Source: an uncultured Planctomycetales bacterium
GTDB lineage: Bacteria > Planctomycetota > Planctomycetia > Isosphaerales > Isosphaeraceae
Assembly (NCBI GenBank): GCA_903926465.1
Contig: CAIYJE010000044.1
Coordinates: forward strand, 1-64,000
Direction: 5' to 3'
Length of the DNA: 64,000 nt
The translations under genes were made by a program, and so were the position numbers. The notes below the pieces were generated by a model, which saw only the letters and a list, made by a program, of their open reading frames with translations, ran no database searches and had not been told where the DNA came from. Positions 16,943-25,647 of this stretch are shown here, piece after piece. Numbering within the stretch: position 1 is the first letter of the stretch; the number at the start of each line of letters is the position of its first letter.

Positions 16943-18588
16943 GCCCCCCTCTTCCGACGCGTGAAAGCCTGACCGTGGAATTCAAGAGCGATCGCGATCG
17001 CCTGCCCGATAGGGACTTGATTAACGCGGTGGCCTGCCTGGCCAATACTGAGGGAGGCGAGCTGTATATCGGTGTCGAAAACGATGGCCGGGTGACTGGC
17101 TTGCACCCGGCGCACCGCCATTTCTCCGGCGTGGTGGCCCTGATCGCCAACCGGACCGTGCCCCCACTGAGTGTACGAGCCGAGGTACTGACGGTGGAGG
17201 GGCTGTTCGTCGGTCGATTGACAATCCCCAAGTCGCGGCAGGTTGTGGCCACTTCGGAAGGGATGTTGCTGCGGCGGCGGTTGAAGATTGACGGTACACC
17301 CGAGTGCGGTCCGCTATTCCCGCACGAAATTGCCCAGCGGCAGTCTGATCTGGGCTTGCTAGATTATTCGGCCTTACCCGTACCGGCGGCAACGCTCGAC
17401 GAATTCGACCCACTGGAACGGGAGCGGCTGCGGCAATGTGTTGAACGTTACAACGGCGACCGCACGCTGATCGGCCTGGCAGACGAGGAACTGGTGGGCG
17501 CTCTGGGGCTGGTGCGGCGTGACGAAGGGCGGTTGGTGCCCACCGTGGCGGGGCTGCTCATTCTGGGCCGGGAAACGGCGGTACGCGAACTTTTGCCCGC
17601 GCATGAAGTGGCCTTTCAGGTGCTTGAGGGAACGGAAGTCCGGTTCAATGAATTCCGAAAGATGCCTCTACTGAAGATCTTTGAATGGGTCGACCAGCAA
17701 TTTCGAGCGCGGCTGGTGGAGCAGGAACTCCGGGCCGGATTATTTCGGGTGCCGGTGCCCAACTATGAGCCGAGCGCCTTTCGTGAGGCATTTGTAAATG
17801 CGCTGGTGCACCGGGATTACACGCGGCTGGGGGCCGTTCAGGTTCGTTGGGAAACGGACGGGCTGGTGATCAGCAATCCAGGGGGGTTCGTTGAGGGGGT
17901 CACGCTGGAGAACCTGCTGGTGGTGGAGCCAAGGCCGCGAAACCCGCTACTGGCCGACGCCCTTAAACGGATCGGCCTGGCGGAGCGCACCGGGCGTGGG
18001 ATCGACCTCATTTACGAAGGGCTGCTTCGTTACGGACGCCCTGCGCCCAATTACGGGCGGAGCACCGGAAGTTCGGTGGTCGTGATCCTGCCGGGTGGCG
18101 AAGCCGACCTGGGCACCTTGCAAACCATTATCGAGGAAGAGAATCGGACGCACCATTCGCTTCCGGTTGATTCGCTGATCGCGTTGAGCTTGCTGCGAAG
18201 TGAACGCCGGGTGGATACGAGCCGGCTGGCTCGGAGCATTCAGAAAGACGAAGCAGCCGCCCGCCAGGTCATTGAACGGCTGGTCGAGGCGGGTCTGGCT
18301 GAAGCCCACGGCGTGAAGAAGGGACGCACGTACACCCTGGGCCGGGCGGTGTACCAGCGGATGGGTCAACCAGCCGACTACGTGCGGCAGGCCGGCTTCG
18401 ATTCAATTCAACAGGAACAGATGGTGCTTCAGTTCGTGCGCGTGCACGGCCGAATTGCGCGTAAAGACGCGTCTACACTGTGCCGAATTAGCAGCCTCCA
18501 GGCTAGCCATCTTTTACGTAAACTTTCTTCTAGCAGCAAGTTGCGAACCGAAGGGAGCGGCCGGGGAACGTATTACGTGCTGCCGTGA
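16939..18588 (+). CDS. AlbA_2/Schlafen-like ATP-binding protein
   Basis: A 549-residue accessory protein overlapping pglX by ATGA. Residues 10-110 (LTVEFKSDRD, NTEGGELYIGVENDGRVTGL) are the AlbA_2 domain shared with Schlafen proteins. Residues about 265-385 (FREAFVNALVHRDY, then ISNPGGFVEGVTLENL and GLAERTGRGIDLIYE) are the ATP-binding HATPase_c_4 region typical of this family. The last 150 residues look like winged helices. Such proteins act as ATP-dependent nucleic-acid factors or regulators; related genes are seen in some BREX loci but not in the core set. The role here could be regulation of the operon or DNA sensing. No helicase motifs were found, despite common RecG-like annotation. Confidence 0.8.
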   Translation: MSPPLPTRESLTVEFKSDRDRLPDRDLINAVACLANTEGGELYIGVENDGRVTGLHPAHRHFSGVVALIANRTVPPLSVRAEVLTVEGLFVGRLTIPKSRQVVATSEGMLLRRRLKIDGTPECGPLFPHEIAQRQSDLGLLDYSALPVPAATLDEFDPLERERLRQCVERYNGDRTLIGLADEELVGALGLVRRDEGRLVPTVAGLLILGRETAVRELLPAHEVAFQVLEGTEVRFNEFRKMPLLKIFEWVDQQFRARLVEQELRAGLFRVPVPNYEPSAFREAFVNALVHRDYTRLGAVQVRWETDGLVISNPGGFVEGVTLENLLVVEPRPRNPLLADALKRIGLAERTGRGIDLIYEGLLRYGRPAPNYGRSTGSSVVVILPGGEADLGTLQTIIEEENRTHHSLPVDSLIALSLLRSERRVDTSRLARSIQKDEAAARQVIERLVEAGLAEAHGVKKGRTYTLGRAVYQRMGQPADYVRQAGFDSIQQEQMVLQFVRVHGRIARKDASTLCRISSLQASHLLRKLSSSSKLRTEGSGRGTYYVLP

Positions 18589-18607
18589 TATCCAGAACAT
18601 TGGGCGC

Positions 18608-18626
18608 GCGCGATTTAAAATCGCGC
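18608..18626. promoter_or_regulatory. Short palindrome between the AlbA_2 gene and pglZ
   Basis: A GC-rich inverted repeat (GCGCGAT with ATCGCGC, five-base centre) lies in the only gap of more than 80 bases in the operon before brxL. It could be an internal operator or a hairpin that tunes expression of the second half. It has no T-run, so it is not a clear terminator. Confidence 0.35.
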
Positions 18627-18679
18627 ATGCGCAAAAAATTGCGGTCTGCTTGTATCCGGTTTGAAAGGGAGAGTTATTG

Positions 18680-21277
18680 ATGCCCGTTATCACCGAACAT
18701 CTCGTGTACCTCATCGCCAGACAGGTCGACGACTATGGCCTGGTCGTCTGGTACGACCCTGAGCACGCGTATGGCCCGGTCGCGGCTTCGCTCGCGATTC
18801 CCCGGACCACGGTTGCACTTTACGATGGTAGCTTCTTGAAGCTGCGCAAAGAGGTTGATCTTTTGCTCAATGACGGGCTGCCGCCCCGGCTGGTGGTGTA
18901 CGTTCCCCTGGAACGCGAGAAGACCGACGCGGCGCTGATTGAGCTAGACTGCGCGGGGGTGGTGATGCAGCCACGCCAGCAACCGCCCGCCTGTAATACC
19001 AGGCTTTCGGTTGTGGCTCGCCATGCCCTTAGCCCGCTTCTGGGCGAAGAGCAGCTTGCCGAGATTGAACGGCAGGTGGAGGCCGGCAAGCTCACGCTGG
19101 CGGACCTGAATTCCCTGGCCGAGAAGGGGAAGGATCTTTCCACGGGCGTGCTCGCCCTCATCTTTGGCACGGCCAACCCGCAGGAAGTGGCGCTTGCTTT
19201 CCTGCACGGTGATCAGTTTGACGAAGAGGTCAACAAGAAGACAGCGGCCAAGGAACTGCGGCATCTGCTGCAAGTGAGCTTTGACATTGAGCTAGAGGCC
19301 CATAGCAGCCTGGCCGATTGGCGGGTGAAGCTGGGCCGGCATGTTCTGGTGACAGACTTGGTCAATTCGCTCGCTGACCAGGTGCCACCGTCGCTGGGTT
19401 CGGTTGGCGTGGCTCACAGTTCAGGAGGTGTCGATGCCTGCGTCCGGCTTGCACGGACGTGGCGTGATAGCCGCCAACATCGTGAGAGTTACGTGGCCCT
19501 GGCCAGCAAAACCGAGCAAGACTTTGCACTGGGCCAGCTTGATCTGCCTGTGAAGCCGTTGACCGGCAACGAGACGTTCCGGTGCGTCGAGAATCGGCTG
19601 CTGACCCATGTGGAAAAGGAGCTGCTGGAGAAGCCAACCACCGAGCTGTTGCAACTGGCCGGCCGGCGGCTTTCCTGCTTCTGGGCCGATGTTGAGCCCA
19701 AGATTCAGGCGCGCTGGGCGCTGATCTTGGCGGCTGCTGAGGTATTGCGTGCGGCCAACCGGGTGGGTCAGGAGCTCAAGAAAGCCCCAACCTCGGTTCC
19801 TGCGCTCGTGAGGGCGTACGCCGACGATGACTACCAGCCCTGGTGCCTGCTCGACACCCATCACCGGCACATGGAGAGCCGCAAGTACAACTTCGAGTTT
19901 GCCTCTGGCAACGACCATCAGGGGCTGGAGAAACTGATCAACCGGGCCGAGCAGCGATACACAGAGGTTGGGTCGGCACTGGCCAGGCACTTTATCACCC
20001 AGTTTTCCCAGGCCAAGCACCCGATCAAGGGGCTCTTGCGGCAGCGAGACTGCTTTGAGAAGCAGGTGAAGCCGCTGCTGGGGCAAGGTAAGGTGGCGTA
20101 CGTCTGGGTAGATGCCCTGCGTTATGAGATGGCGAGAGAGCTGTGCCGCCTGCTTGCCGACGACTTCACACTGGAACTCAAGCCGGCCATTGGGACCATG
20201 CCCACAATCACCGAGATTGGCATGGCGGCGTTGCTGCCCAGGGCGCATGAGGATGCCAGGGTTGTGTCGGTGGGTGGGGGTAAACTGGCGCTGGAGATTG
20301 GCGGCAAGGTGATCAAGGATCGGAAGGACCGGGTGGCCTTTCTCAAGGAACATGCGGGGGTGCCGGTTTTTGATGCCAAGCTAGATGACTTGCTGCCGAA
20401 GCCGGGTAAGAAGGTGAAGGATGGCATCCAGGAGGCCCAGTTGATCTTGATTACCTCGCAGGAGATCGACGAGCTGGGCGAGGCGGACAACATGTCTCAG
20501 GCGCGGTTGCAGATTGATGGGGTGTTAAGCCATTTGCGCCGGGGGATGCGGGTGCTGGCCGATCATGGCGTGAAGACGATTGTGCTGGTGGCGGACCACG
20601 GGCACCTGTTTGCCGATGAGATGGGCGACGACATGAAGATTGAGGCGCCCGGCGGCAAGGTGGAAGACCTGCATCGCCGGGTGTGGGTGGGTGTGGGCGG
20701 GAACACAGAGCCTTCGTATCTCAGGATCGCGCTGGATGAGCTGGGGGTTGAGAGTGAGTTCGACCTGGCGACCCCCTGGACGTTTGCGGTTTTCAAGTCG
20801 AAGGGGGGCGGCCGTGCGTACTTCCACGGTGGGCTTTCGCCACAGGAACTGATTGTGCCTGTGGTGGTACTGAAGGCGGTTGATAAGCCGTCGACCTCAT
20901 CGACGGGCATCCACTGGACGTTGACCCCGGGCACGCCGAAGCTGACCACGCGGTTCTTCTCGGTACAGGTCGCGGGGAGCCAGAGCGTATCCAGCCTGTT
21001 CGGGTTTGAACCGCCCAAGGTGCGTATTGAACTGAGGGCGAACAAGAAGTGCGTTTCTCTGCCGGTGAGCGCTTCTTACGGGTTCGAAGATGCCACGGGC
21101 GAGGTGACCTTGAAGATCTCGGAGAGCAATCCCACGCGGATCGAAACGAATACGGTCACCCTGATGGTGAAAGTGGAGGAGATCGGCCAGAAGACCGTGA
21201 GCATCTCGTTGCTCGACGCCAGTACCGGGACTGTTCTTGCGAGCCTCGACAAGATTGAGGTTACCGTTTCAATGTAA
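18680..21277 (+). CDS. pglZ: BREX PglZ, alkaline-phosphatase superfamily
   Basis: An 865-residue PglZ protein starting at the ATG at 18680 after AAAGGGAGAG. Its catalytic domain shows YVWVDALRYEMARELC (Asp478) and VLVADHGHLFADEMGDD (Asp639, His640, His642), the metal-binding motifs of the alkaline phosphatase/sulfatase fold. A C-terminal beta-rich region follows. PglZ is essential in BREX and forms complexes with PglX and BrxB, though the substrate is not known. The start (LVYLIARQVDDYGLVVWYDP) is the usual N-terminal domain. The length suits the variant called PglZ type B rather than type A, but that needs a profile search. Confidence 0.92.
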   Translation: MPVITEHLVYLIARQVDDYGLVVWYDPEHAYGPVAASLAIPRTTVALYDGSFLKLRKEVDLLLNDGLPPRLVVYVPLEREKTDAALIELDCAGVVMQPRQQPPACNTRLSVVARHALSPLLGEEQLAEIERQVEAGKLTLADLNSLAEKGKDLSTGVLALIFGTANPQEVALAFLHGDQFDEEVNKKTAAKELRHLLQVSFDIELEAHSSLADWRVKLGRHVLVTDLVNSLADQVPPSLGSVGVAHSSGGVDACVRLARTWRDSRQHRESYVALASKTEQDFALGQLDLPVKPLTGNETFRCVENRLLTHVEKELLEKPTTELLQLAGRRLSCFWADVEPKIQARWALILAAAEVLRAANRVGQELKKAPTSVPALVRAYADDDYQPWCLLDTHHRHMESRKYNFEFASGNDHQGLEKLINRAEQRYTEVGSALARHFITQFSQAKHPIKGLLRQRDCFEKQVKPLLGQGKVAYVWVDALRYEMARELCRLLADDFTLELKPAIGTMPTITEIGMAALLPRAHEDARVVSVGGGKLALEIGGKVIKDRKDRVAFLKEHAGVPVFDAKLDDLLPKPGKKVKDGIQEAQLILITSQEIDELGEADNMSQARLQIDGVLSHLRRGMRVLADHGVKTIVLVADHGHLFADEMGDDMKIEAPGGKVEDLHRRVWVGVGGNTEPSYLRIALDELGVESEFDLATPWTFAVFKSKGGGRAYFHGGLSPQELIVPVVVLKAVDKPSTSSTGIHWTLTPGTPKLTTRFFSVQVAGSQSVSSLFGFEPPKVRIELRANKKCVSLPVSASYGFEDATGEVTLKISESNPTRIETNTVTLMVKVEEIGQKTVSISLLDASTGTVLASLDKIEVTVSM

Positions 21278-21324
21278 CCAGGGGCTTCACGTCCAGACGC
21301 CTATCGAACACGAGCGAGTACGAT

Positions 21325-22479
21325 ATGGGTGCAGGCAAATTTCCAGAATTGATCGTCCAGGAATGGGTCAGCAAGGACCCCTCCTGGGAAGCGCTGAAGG
21401 AAAGTGGCCAGATCGAGCCACCCACACCGGCGCCTGTCTTCCGGTATTGCCCGCTGTGTTACGAGTGCTTTCTTGCCCATCCTGGTTCTGATTCGGAACT
21501 TACCAACCATATTGCCCGGGTGCATGGTAAGGAGCATATCTATCTCACCGTGGACGGGGTGGTGGTCAGGGATTCCTGCTGGTTGTCCAAACTGATTCGG
21601 AAATGCGAACTGGTGCTGCTGAACGTTCCTGAACTGGAAGTTCAGATCCAGGCTGGCGGGAAAGAGATCGCCAGATTCAGGACCAGCAAAACCTGCTCAC
21701 TCACGCGTTTACTGTCTCCCACCAAATCGTTCGAGGGGAAGATCACGATCAGCGTGATGGGTGGGCCGCGGAAACGGGAATACACGATCTACCGGGGAAA
21801 GCAGCCTGAATTCCGCTCCGTGGAACTCGACAAGGCCATTCAGGAGATTCCGAACTCTCTGATGGCGAAGACTTCGCTTGATCTCGCCAACTTTTACGAG
21901 GTTCACCAGCAGCTTGGTACGAATGAACTGGAGCAGCGGTACCTGAAAGGCATGGTGGAATACTATCACAGCCTGCTGCTGGAGAAACAGGGTCACACTG
22001 TAGGCGTACGTGACAGAATTGAAGCGGCCATGGAGTTACTACTCCCTTTTCGCACCAAGTCCGCAAATGCCGCGCGCTGGGCTCTTGCTCTTCGTATGAA
22101 CTGCTTTAGCTCTTTGAAGAGTTGTCCGGAGGGAACATACTTCGCACAGGCACGGAGCTTCTTTTATGACGCGGCCGAGAAGCTTACTGAGACGCCGGCC
22201 GTGGAATCCAGCATTCTGGTCAATCCGCTCACAGAGGAGCTTCTTTCGGCACTACGTGCCTATTACGGTGGAGACTCCATGGAAGTGCTAGCCTACACCT
22301 CCGGAATTTTCCGTCGAGCCAAACAGCTTGATGCCAATGACGAGATCAAATTGACGCTTCTGGAAGCCCGGACCCACAGGCGAGACGGCAACCGAGAGCG
22401 TGCGCGAGAGGTTTATTCCAGGCTGGTTCATCATCACCTTTTTGGCCCTGAGGCTGATAAGTTCGTCAGGCATAGCTGA
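21325..22479 (+). CDS. C2H2 zinc-finger protein in the BREX operon
   Basis: A 384-residue protein of unknown function, 47 bases after pglZ. Cys42-x2-Cys45-x16-His62-x4-His67 (from YCPLC to HIARVH) is a good C2H2 zinc finger, which could bind nucleic acid or protein. A beta-rich middle part (residues about 75-160) is followed by an all-helical C-terminal half with paired-helix spacing like TPR repeats, a common chaperone-partner fold. It opens the cassette that goes on with the coiled-coil and Hsp70 genes. No family was recognised. Confidence 0.75.
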   Translation: MGAGKFPELIVQEWVSKDPSWEALKESGQIEPPTPAPVFRYCPLCYECFLAHPGSDSELTNHIARVHGKEHIYLTVDGVVVRDSCWLSKLIRKCELVLLNVPELEVQIQAGGKEIARFRTSKTCSLTRLLSPTKSFEGKITISVMGGPRKREYTIYRGKQPEFRSVELDKAIQEIPNSLMAKTSLDLANFYEVHQQLGTNELEQRYLKGMVEYYHSLLLEKQGHTVGVRDRIEAAMELLLPFRTKSANAARWALALRMNCFSSLKSCPEGTYFAQARSFFYDAAEKLTETPAVESSILVNPLTEELLSALRAYYGGDSMEVLAYTSGIFRRAKQLDANDEIKLTLLEARTHRRDGNRERAREVYSRLVHHHLFGPEADKFVRHS

Positions 22480-22538
22480 TATCAACCTATAAACATGCCA
22501 GACCCCGCAAGAACAAACGAGAGTGGAGAGCGGTTTCG

Positions 22539-23849
22539 ATGGACGAAGAGACGTTACTTACGAACAACGAGTCAGAGCCCTTGGCGGCTTGGCAGGAGGA
22601 TCTTCAACCTGGTGTCCAGGCTGAAAGTCCGAGCCAGACGGAGGTGCTTGACCCAGCGGCTGTCCCTGCGGCCGACCAGCCGACTGAGGGCCGGGTGATG
22701 AGGCCTGCTGAGGTTCTAACGCAGCCGCTGTTAGACCAGGGTTCTAAGCCAGATGTCCAGGCATCGGCCGGTAAAGAGAGCTCTTTCACGAGAAAAAGTA
22801 AGGCCAGGCCAGAAGGTAAGCCTACGGCCGAGGAGTTTTTGGAGAATGCCCAGAAGATCGTCAAAGAGGCTCCCAGGAAGTCGGCCCTCGCCTCTCTACT
22901 CAAGCTACTGAAAGCCGGGTATCAACCGCCCCACAACGCAGACCATCTGGAGCAGCTTGAAAACCTGGTTGCAGGCTGGGGGCAGGAATCGAAGCTGGCG
23001 TTGCAGCTCACTGTGCTGTCTGCGGCCGCGCAAAAGACCACGCCCGTTCTGAGGGGGCTTCGTGATCGGTTGCAGCGCAGAGCCTTCCAGGCGGTATCTT
23101 ATCCCAGGCTCGTTGAGGCGGAGCCCAAGCCAGATGCCAACGCTCGGCTGAAAGAGCTTCTTCAGTGGGTTCGACAGGGTGGAAAAACTGAGGAAGTGAA
23201 CCCGAGCAAGCTTGATCCGAACTGGGCCAGGCTGGCTGTCGTTTGCCTGATGGAGGAGCCTGCGCCCATTCGCGAACATGCCCTCTATACGCTTCTGGAG
23301 ACCTGTGTCGAACTCTCAGGGAAGCGTGAGATCGAGCTTATACTGGAAGATGAGGCGGCTCAGTTTATGACCGAGGTTGGGACTGTTCTGGGGGCCGACA
23401 CGCTCACTCCAGCCAAACTACGGTCAGGTCTGCGTTATGCCGCGCCTGCCAGGCTCCGGACGAGGAAGGTTCACCGCGACCTGCTGAATCAAAAGACGCT
23501 CACGACCGAGGCGGCGGAGAAGGCCCAGGGCCTGGCGGCGGAAGTGGACCGTTTACAGAGCGAACTCCTGGCCGCACGAGAAGAAGCCAAACTGCTCTCC
23601 AACGCCGCAGTGGCCAAGCAGAGGCAGCTTGAGGAAGCGGAAAGCCAGCGTGACAACCTTGAGCATCACTTCGAGCAACAGCTTCACCTGAAACTCGAAA
23701 GGCAGGCAAACCAGATCAAGGCCGATCTGGGGCATGAGATCCAGGAAGCGCAACTCGCACTTGATAGTCCCTCGCCTAGCACCCGAATGGCGCTGGAGCG
23801 ATTGAGACGAATGGACCAAGCCCTTTCCAAACTTGTGAAGGACGAGTGA
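22539..23849 (+). CDS. Coiled-coil protein linked to Hsp70
   Basis: A 436-residue protein with an acidic, disordered N-terminal 90 residues, a helical middle and a long heptad-like coiled coil at about 318-430 (EVDRLQSELLAAREEAKLL onward). Its TGA stop overlaps the ATG of the Hsp70 gene by one base, which is strong evidence that the two are made in fixed ratio and work together. A long N-terminal or C-terminal coiled coil next to an Hsp70 recalls nucleotide-exchange or co-chaperone roles (as GrpE or J-type helpers), but no GrpE beta-domain or HPD motif is visible, so the role is open. Confidence 0.75.
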   Translation: MDEETLLTNNESEPLAAWQEDLQPGVQAESPSQTEVLDPAAVPAADQPTEGRVMRPAEVLTQPLLDQGSKPDVQASAGKESSFTRKSKARPEGKPTAEEFLENAQKIVKEAPRKSALASLLKLLKAGYQPPHNADHLEQLENLVAGWGQESKLALQLTVLSAAAQKTTPVLRGLRDRLQRRAFQAVSYPRLVEAEPKPDANARLKELLQWVRQGGKTEEVNPSKLDPNWARLAVVCLMEEPAPIREHALYTLLETCVELSGKREIELILEDEAAQFMTEVGTVLGADTLTPAKLRSGLRYAAPARLRTRKVHRDLLNQKTLTTEAAEKAQGLAAEVDRLQSELLAAREEAKLLSNAAVAKQRQLEEAESQRDNLEHHFEQQLHLKLERQANQIKADLGHEIQEAQLALDSPSPSTRMALERLRRMDQALSKLVKDE

Positions 23850-25351
23850 TGAAAGCGAAGAATCCACCTGCGAAGCCGGACGGTATCGGGATTGATTTTG
23901 GCACCACGAATTCGGTGATTGCCAAGGCCATTCGCAGTGGCCAGGGCGTTACCACCGGTGCCCTCAGCGAACCACATCCATCGGTAGTCTGGTATCAGCC
24001 CAACGAAAGTCCCAAGGTTGGCAAGATCGCCAAGGACAACCTGCTGGGTTTTTCAGAGGCGGCCGGGAATTACTTCGTGAGCTCGGTCAAGCAAACCTTC
24101 GGCAAGGAAAACCGGTTCAGCATCTTCGGTAGGAAGGTCACCAGTACCGATGTTGCCTCCGAGATTTTCACGCATCTGAAGCACAACGCAAAGATCACCA
24201 ATAATCTTGATGTCACGGAAGCCGTTGTCACGATCCCGATCGATTTCGATGGCCGCGCACGGCAGGAGCTGCGAAAAGCCGCTGATCTTGCCGGTATCTA
24301 CATCAAGACCTTTATCCACGAGCCATTCGCCGCGATTGTTGGTTACTGCTACGGGCAGAAAGATCAGCGTACGCTGCTAGATCGTGAGGGTGAGAATATT
24401 CTGGTTTTTGACTGGGGTGGTGGCACCCTGGATGTGACCCTGGGTCGGATCGAGGGCAATAGCCTGGTTGAACTGGGAACGAAAGGGCTTGCGGGTCGGT
24501 CTGGCGATTACTTCGACGGTCGACTTTCAAACGAGGTCAAAAGCCAGTTCATCAAACGGCAGAAGATCTCGGCCGACGAGTTGAAATTGACTGCAAGCAC
24601 CAAGGACCGGCTGCGGGCAGAATGCGAAAAGTGCAAGATTAGCCTTTCCGAACTGACCGAGCATGAGGTTATGGTTGCCCAGTTCTATCGGAATGGGCTC
24701 CATGCGATCAACCTAGAGGAACTTGTTGAGCGCAGTACCTTTGAGGGCTTGATCCGAAATGATGTGCAGGAAGCGATTGGCCTGATTGATAGCGTGCTGG
24801 ATCAGGCGGGACTGAAAGATAGCGATGTGGACCTGGTGCTTCTGATTGGTGGTACATCCCGCATCCCATTAGTGCGTGGTGAGATGTATAACCGGTTCGG
24901 CACGAAGATGGTCCACGTTAAGAATGCTGATACGATCATCGCGGAAGGAGCGGCTGCGGTGGATGCGCTCGGGCTCTACCCAGCACTGGCCCGCACCGTG
25001 TGTGTTGAATTGTCTGACGAATCTCATTACGAAATCTTCAAGGCCGGCGATCTTGCAAAGCCAGACGTCTGCTACAAGGAGGTTCTGTTCTTTTGTACGG
25101 ATAACCGTGATGGCCAGGCCAGGCTGGTGGTCAAGGAGAAGCTGGGCAGAAGCACGACTCGTTTCGAAACCAAAGACGTTTTGTCGATTCCAGTCAGTGC
25201 GGCTTTGCCCAAGCCTTTTAACCACGAGCGAGTGAGGGCTAGCTTTGCTCTGGATGACGACCTGATCTTGCGCGTGTCTGCCAGTGGTGCAATTTTCCCC
25301 GCGGGGGCTCAGACGGAAATTTACGACCTCTGTTTCTCGCTCAAAGCCTGA
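23849..25351 (+). CDS. Hsp70/DnaK-family ATPase in the BREX operon
   Basis: A 500-residue actin/Hsp70-fold ATPase. All three nucleotide motifs are present: phosphate-1 IDFGTTNSV (Asp16), phosphate-2 FDWGGGTLDVTLG (Asp188) and the adenosine motif LLIGGTSRIPLV (residues 331-342). The nucleotide-binding domain spans about residues 10-375; only about 110 residues of beta-rich sequence follow, so the helical lid of DnaK (about 640 residues) and its EEVD-like tail are missing. Such shortened Hsp70s usually serve a dedicated partner. I start at the ATG at 23849, overlapping the coiled-coil stop; a GTG three bases earlier is possible. This is not a housekeeping dnaK: no grpE or dnaJ is nearby. Hsp70 is not part of the canonical BREX set. 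Confidence 0.93.
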   Translation: MKAKNPPAKPDGIGIDFGTTNSVIAKAIRSGQGVTTGALSEPHPSVVWYQPNESPKVGKIAKDNLLGFSEAAGNYFVSSVKQTFGKENRFSIFGRKVTSTDVASEIFTHLKHNAKITNNLDVTEAVVTIPIDFDGRARQELRKAADLAGIYIKTFIHEPFAAIVGYCYGQKDQRTLLDREGENILVFDWGGGTLDVTLGRIEGNSLVELGTKGLAGRSGDYFDGRLSNEVKSQFIKRQKISADELKLTASTKDRLRAECEKCKISLSELTEHEVMVAQFYRNGLHAINLEELVERSTFEGLIRNDVQEAIGLIDSVLDQAGLKDSDVDLVLLIGGTSRIPLVRGEMYNRFGTKMVHVKNADTIIAEGAAAVDALGLYPALARTVCVELSDESHYEIFKAGDLAKPDVCYKEVLFFCTDNRDGQARLVVKEKLGRSTTRFETKDVLSIPVSAALPKPFNHERVRASFALDDDLILRVSASGAIFPAGAQTEIYDLCFSLKA

Positions 25352-25362
25352 GGAGGTGCCCA

Positions 25363-25587
25363 GTGAGCTCAAATCTCAAAGTTCGGTCCAACCTGATGAT
25401 TGACGACCAGGACCACAGGCCCGAACATCGTTATATTCCGGGTGATTACGTGCGTGAGATTAATCCCGGCTTGACCGACAGCCGTGTGATTGACAGGGAG
25501 TTATCCAGGCAGCAAATTGTTGAGCTTGAGCAGTACCTACGGTGCACCCGTTGCCGGAAGGCGTGTGCCGGAACCTGTGGACGCTGA
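25363..25587 (+). CDS. Small Cys4 protein in the BREX operon
   Basis: A 74-residue protein starting with GTG, 11 bases after the Hsp70 stop, with an AGGAGG ribosome site eight to nine bases upstream that supports the start. Its last 14 residues hold Cys61, Cys64, Cys68 and Cys72 (CTRCRKACAGTC), a likely small zinc or iron-sulfur site. The N-terminal part is charged, with RYIPGDYVREINPGL. No family was recognised; by position it is a likely partner of Hsp70 or BrxL. Confidence 0.7.
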   Translation: MSSNLKVRSNLMIDDQDHRPEHRYIPGDYVREINPGLTDSRVIDRELSRQQIVELEQYLRCTRCRKACAGTCGR

Positions 25588-25647
25588 GATCAAGAATTCA
25601 CCCCCCAACCGATTGAGGCCGATAGTGGCCAGGTAGTCGAATTGCTC

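Noticed and set aside
19421-20353. Minus-strand open frame of 310 codons
   Set aside because: It is a shadow of pglZ, whose catalytic motifs lie in the plus frame.
23849-25351. Housekeeping dnaK
   Set aside because: The protein is about 140 residues too short, lacks the lid, and has no grpE or dnaJ next to it; it lies inside a defence operon.
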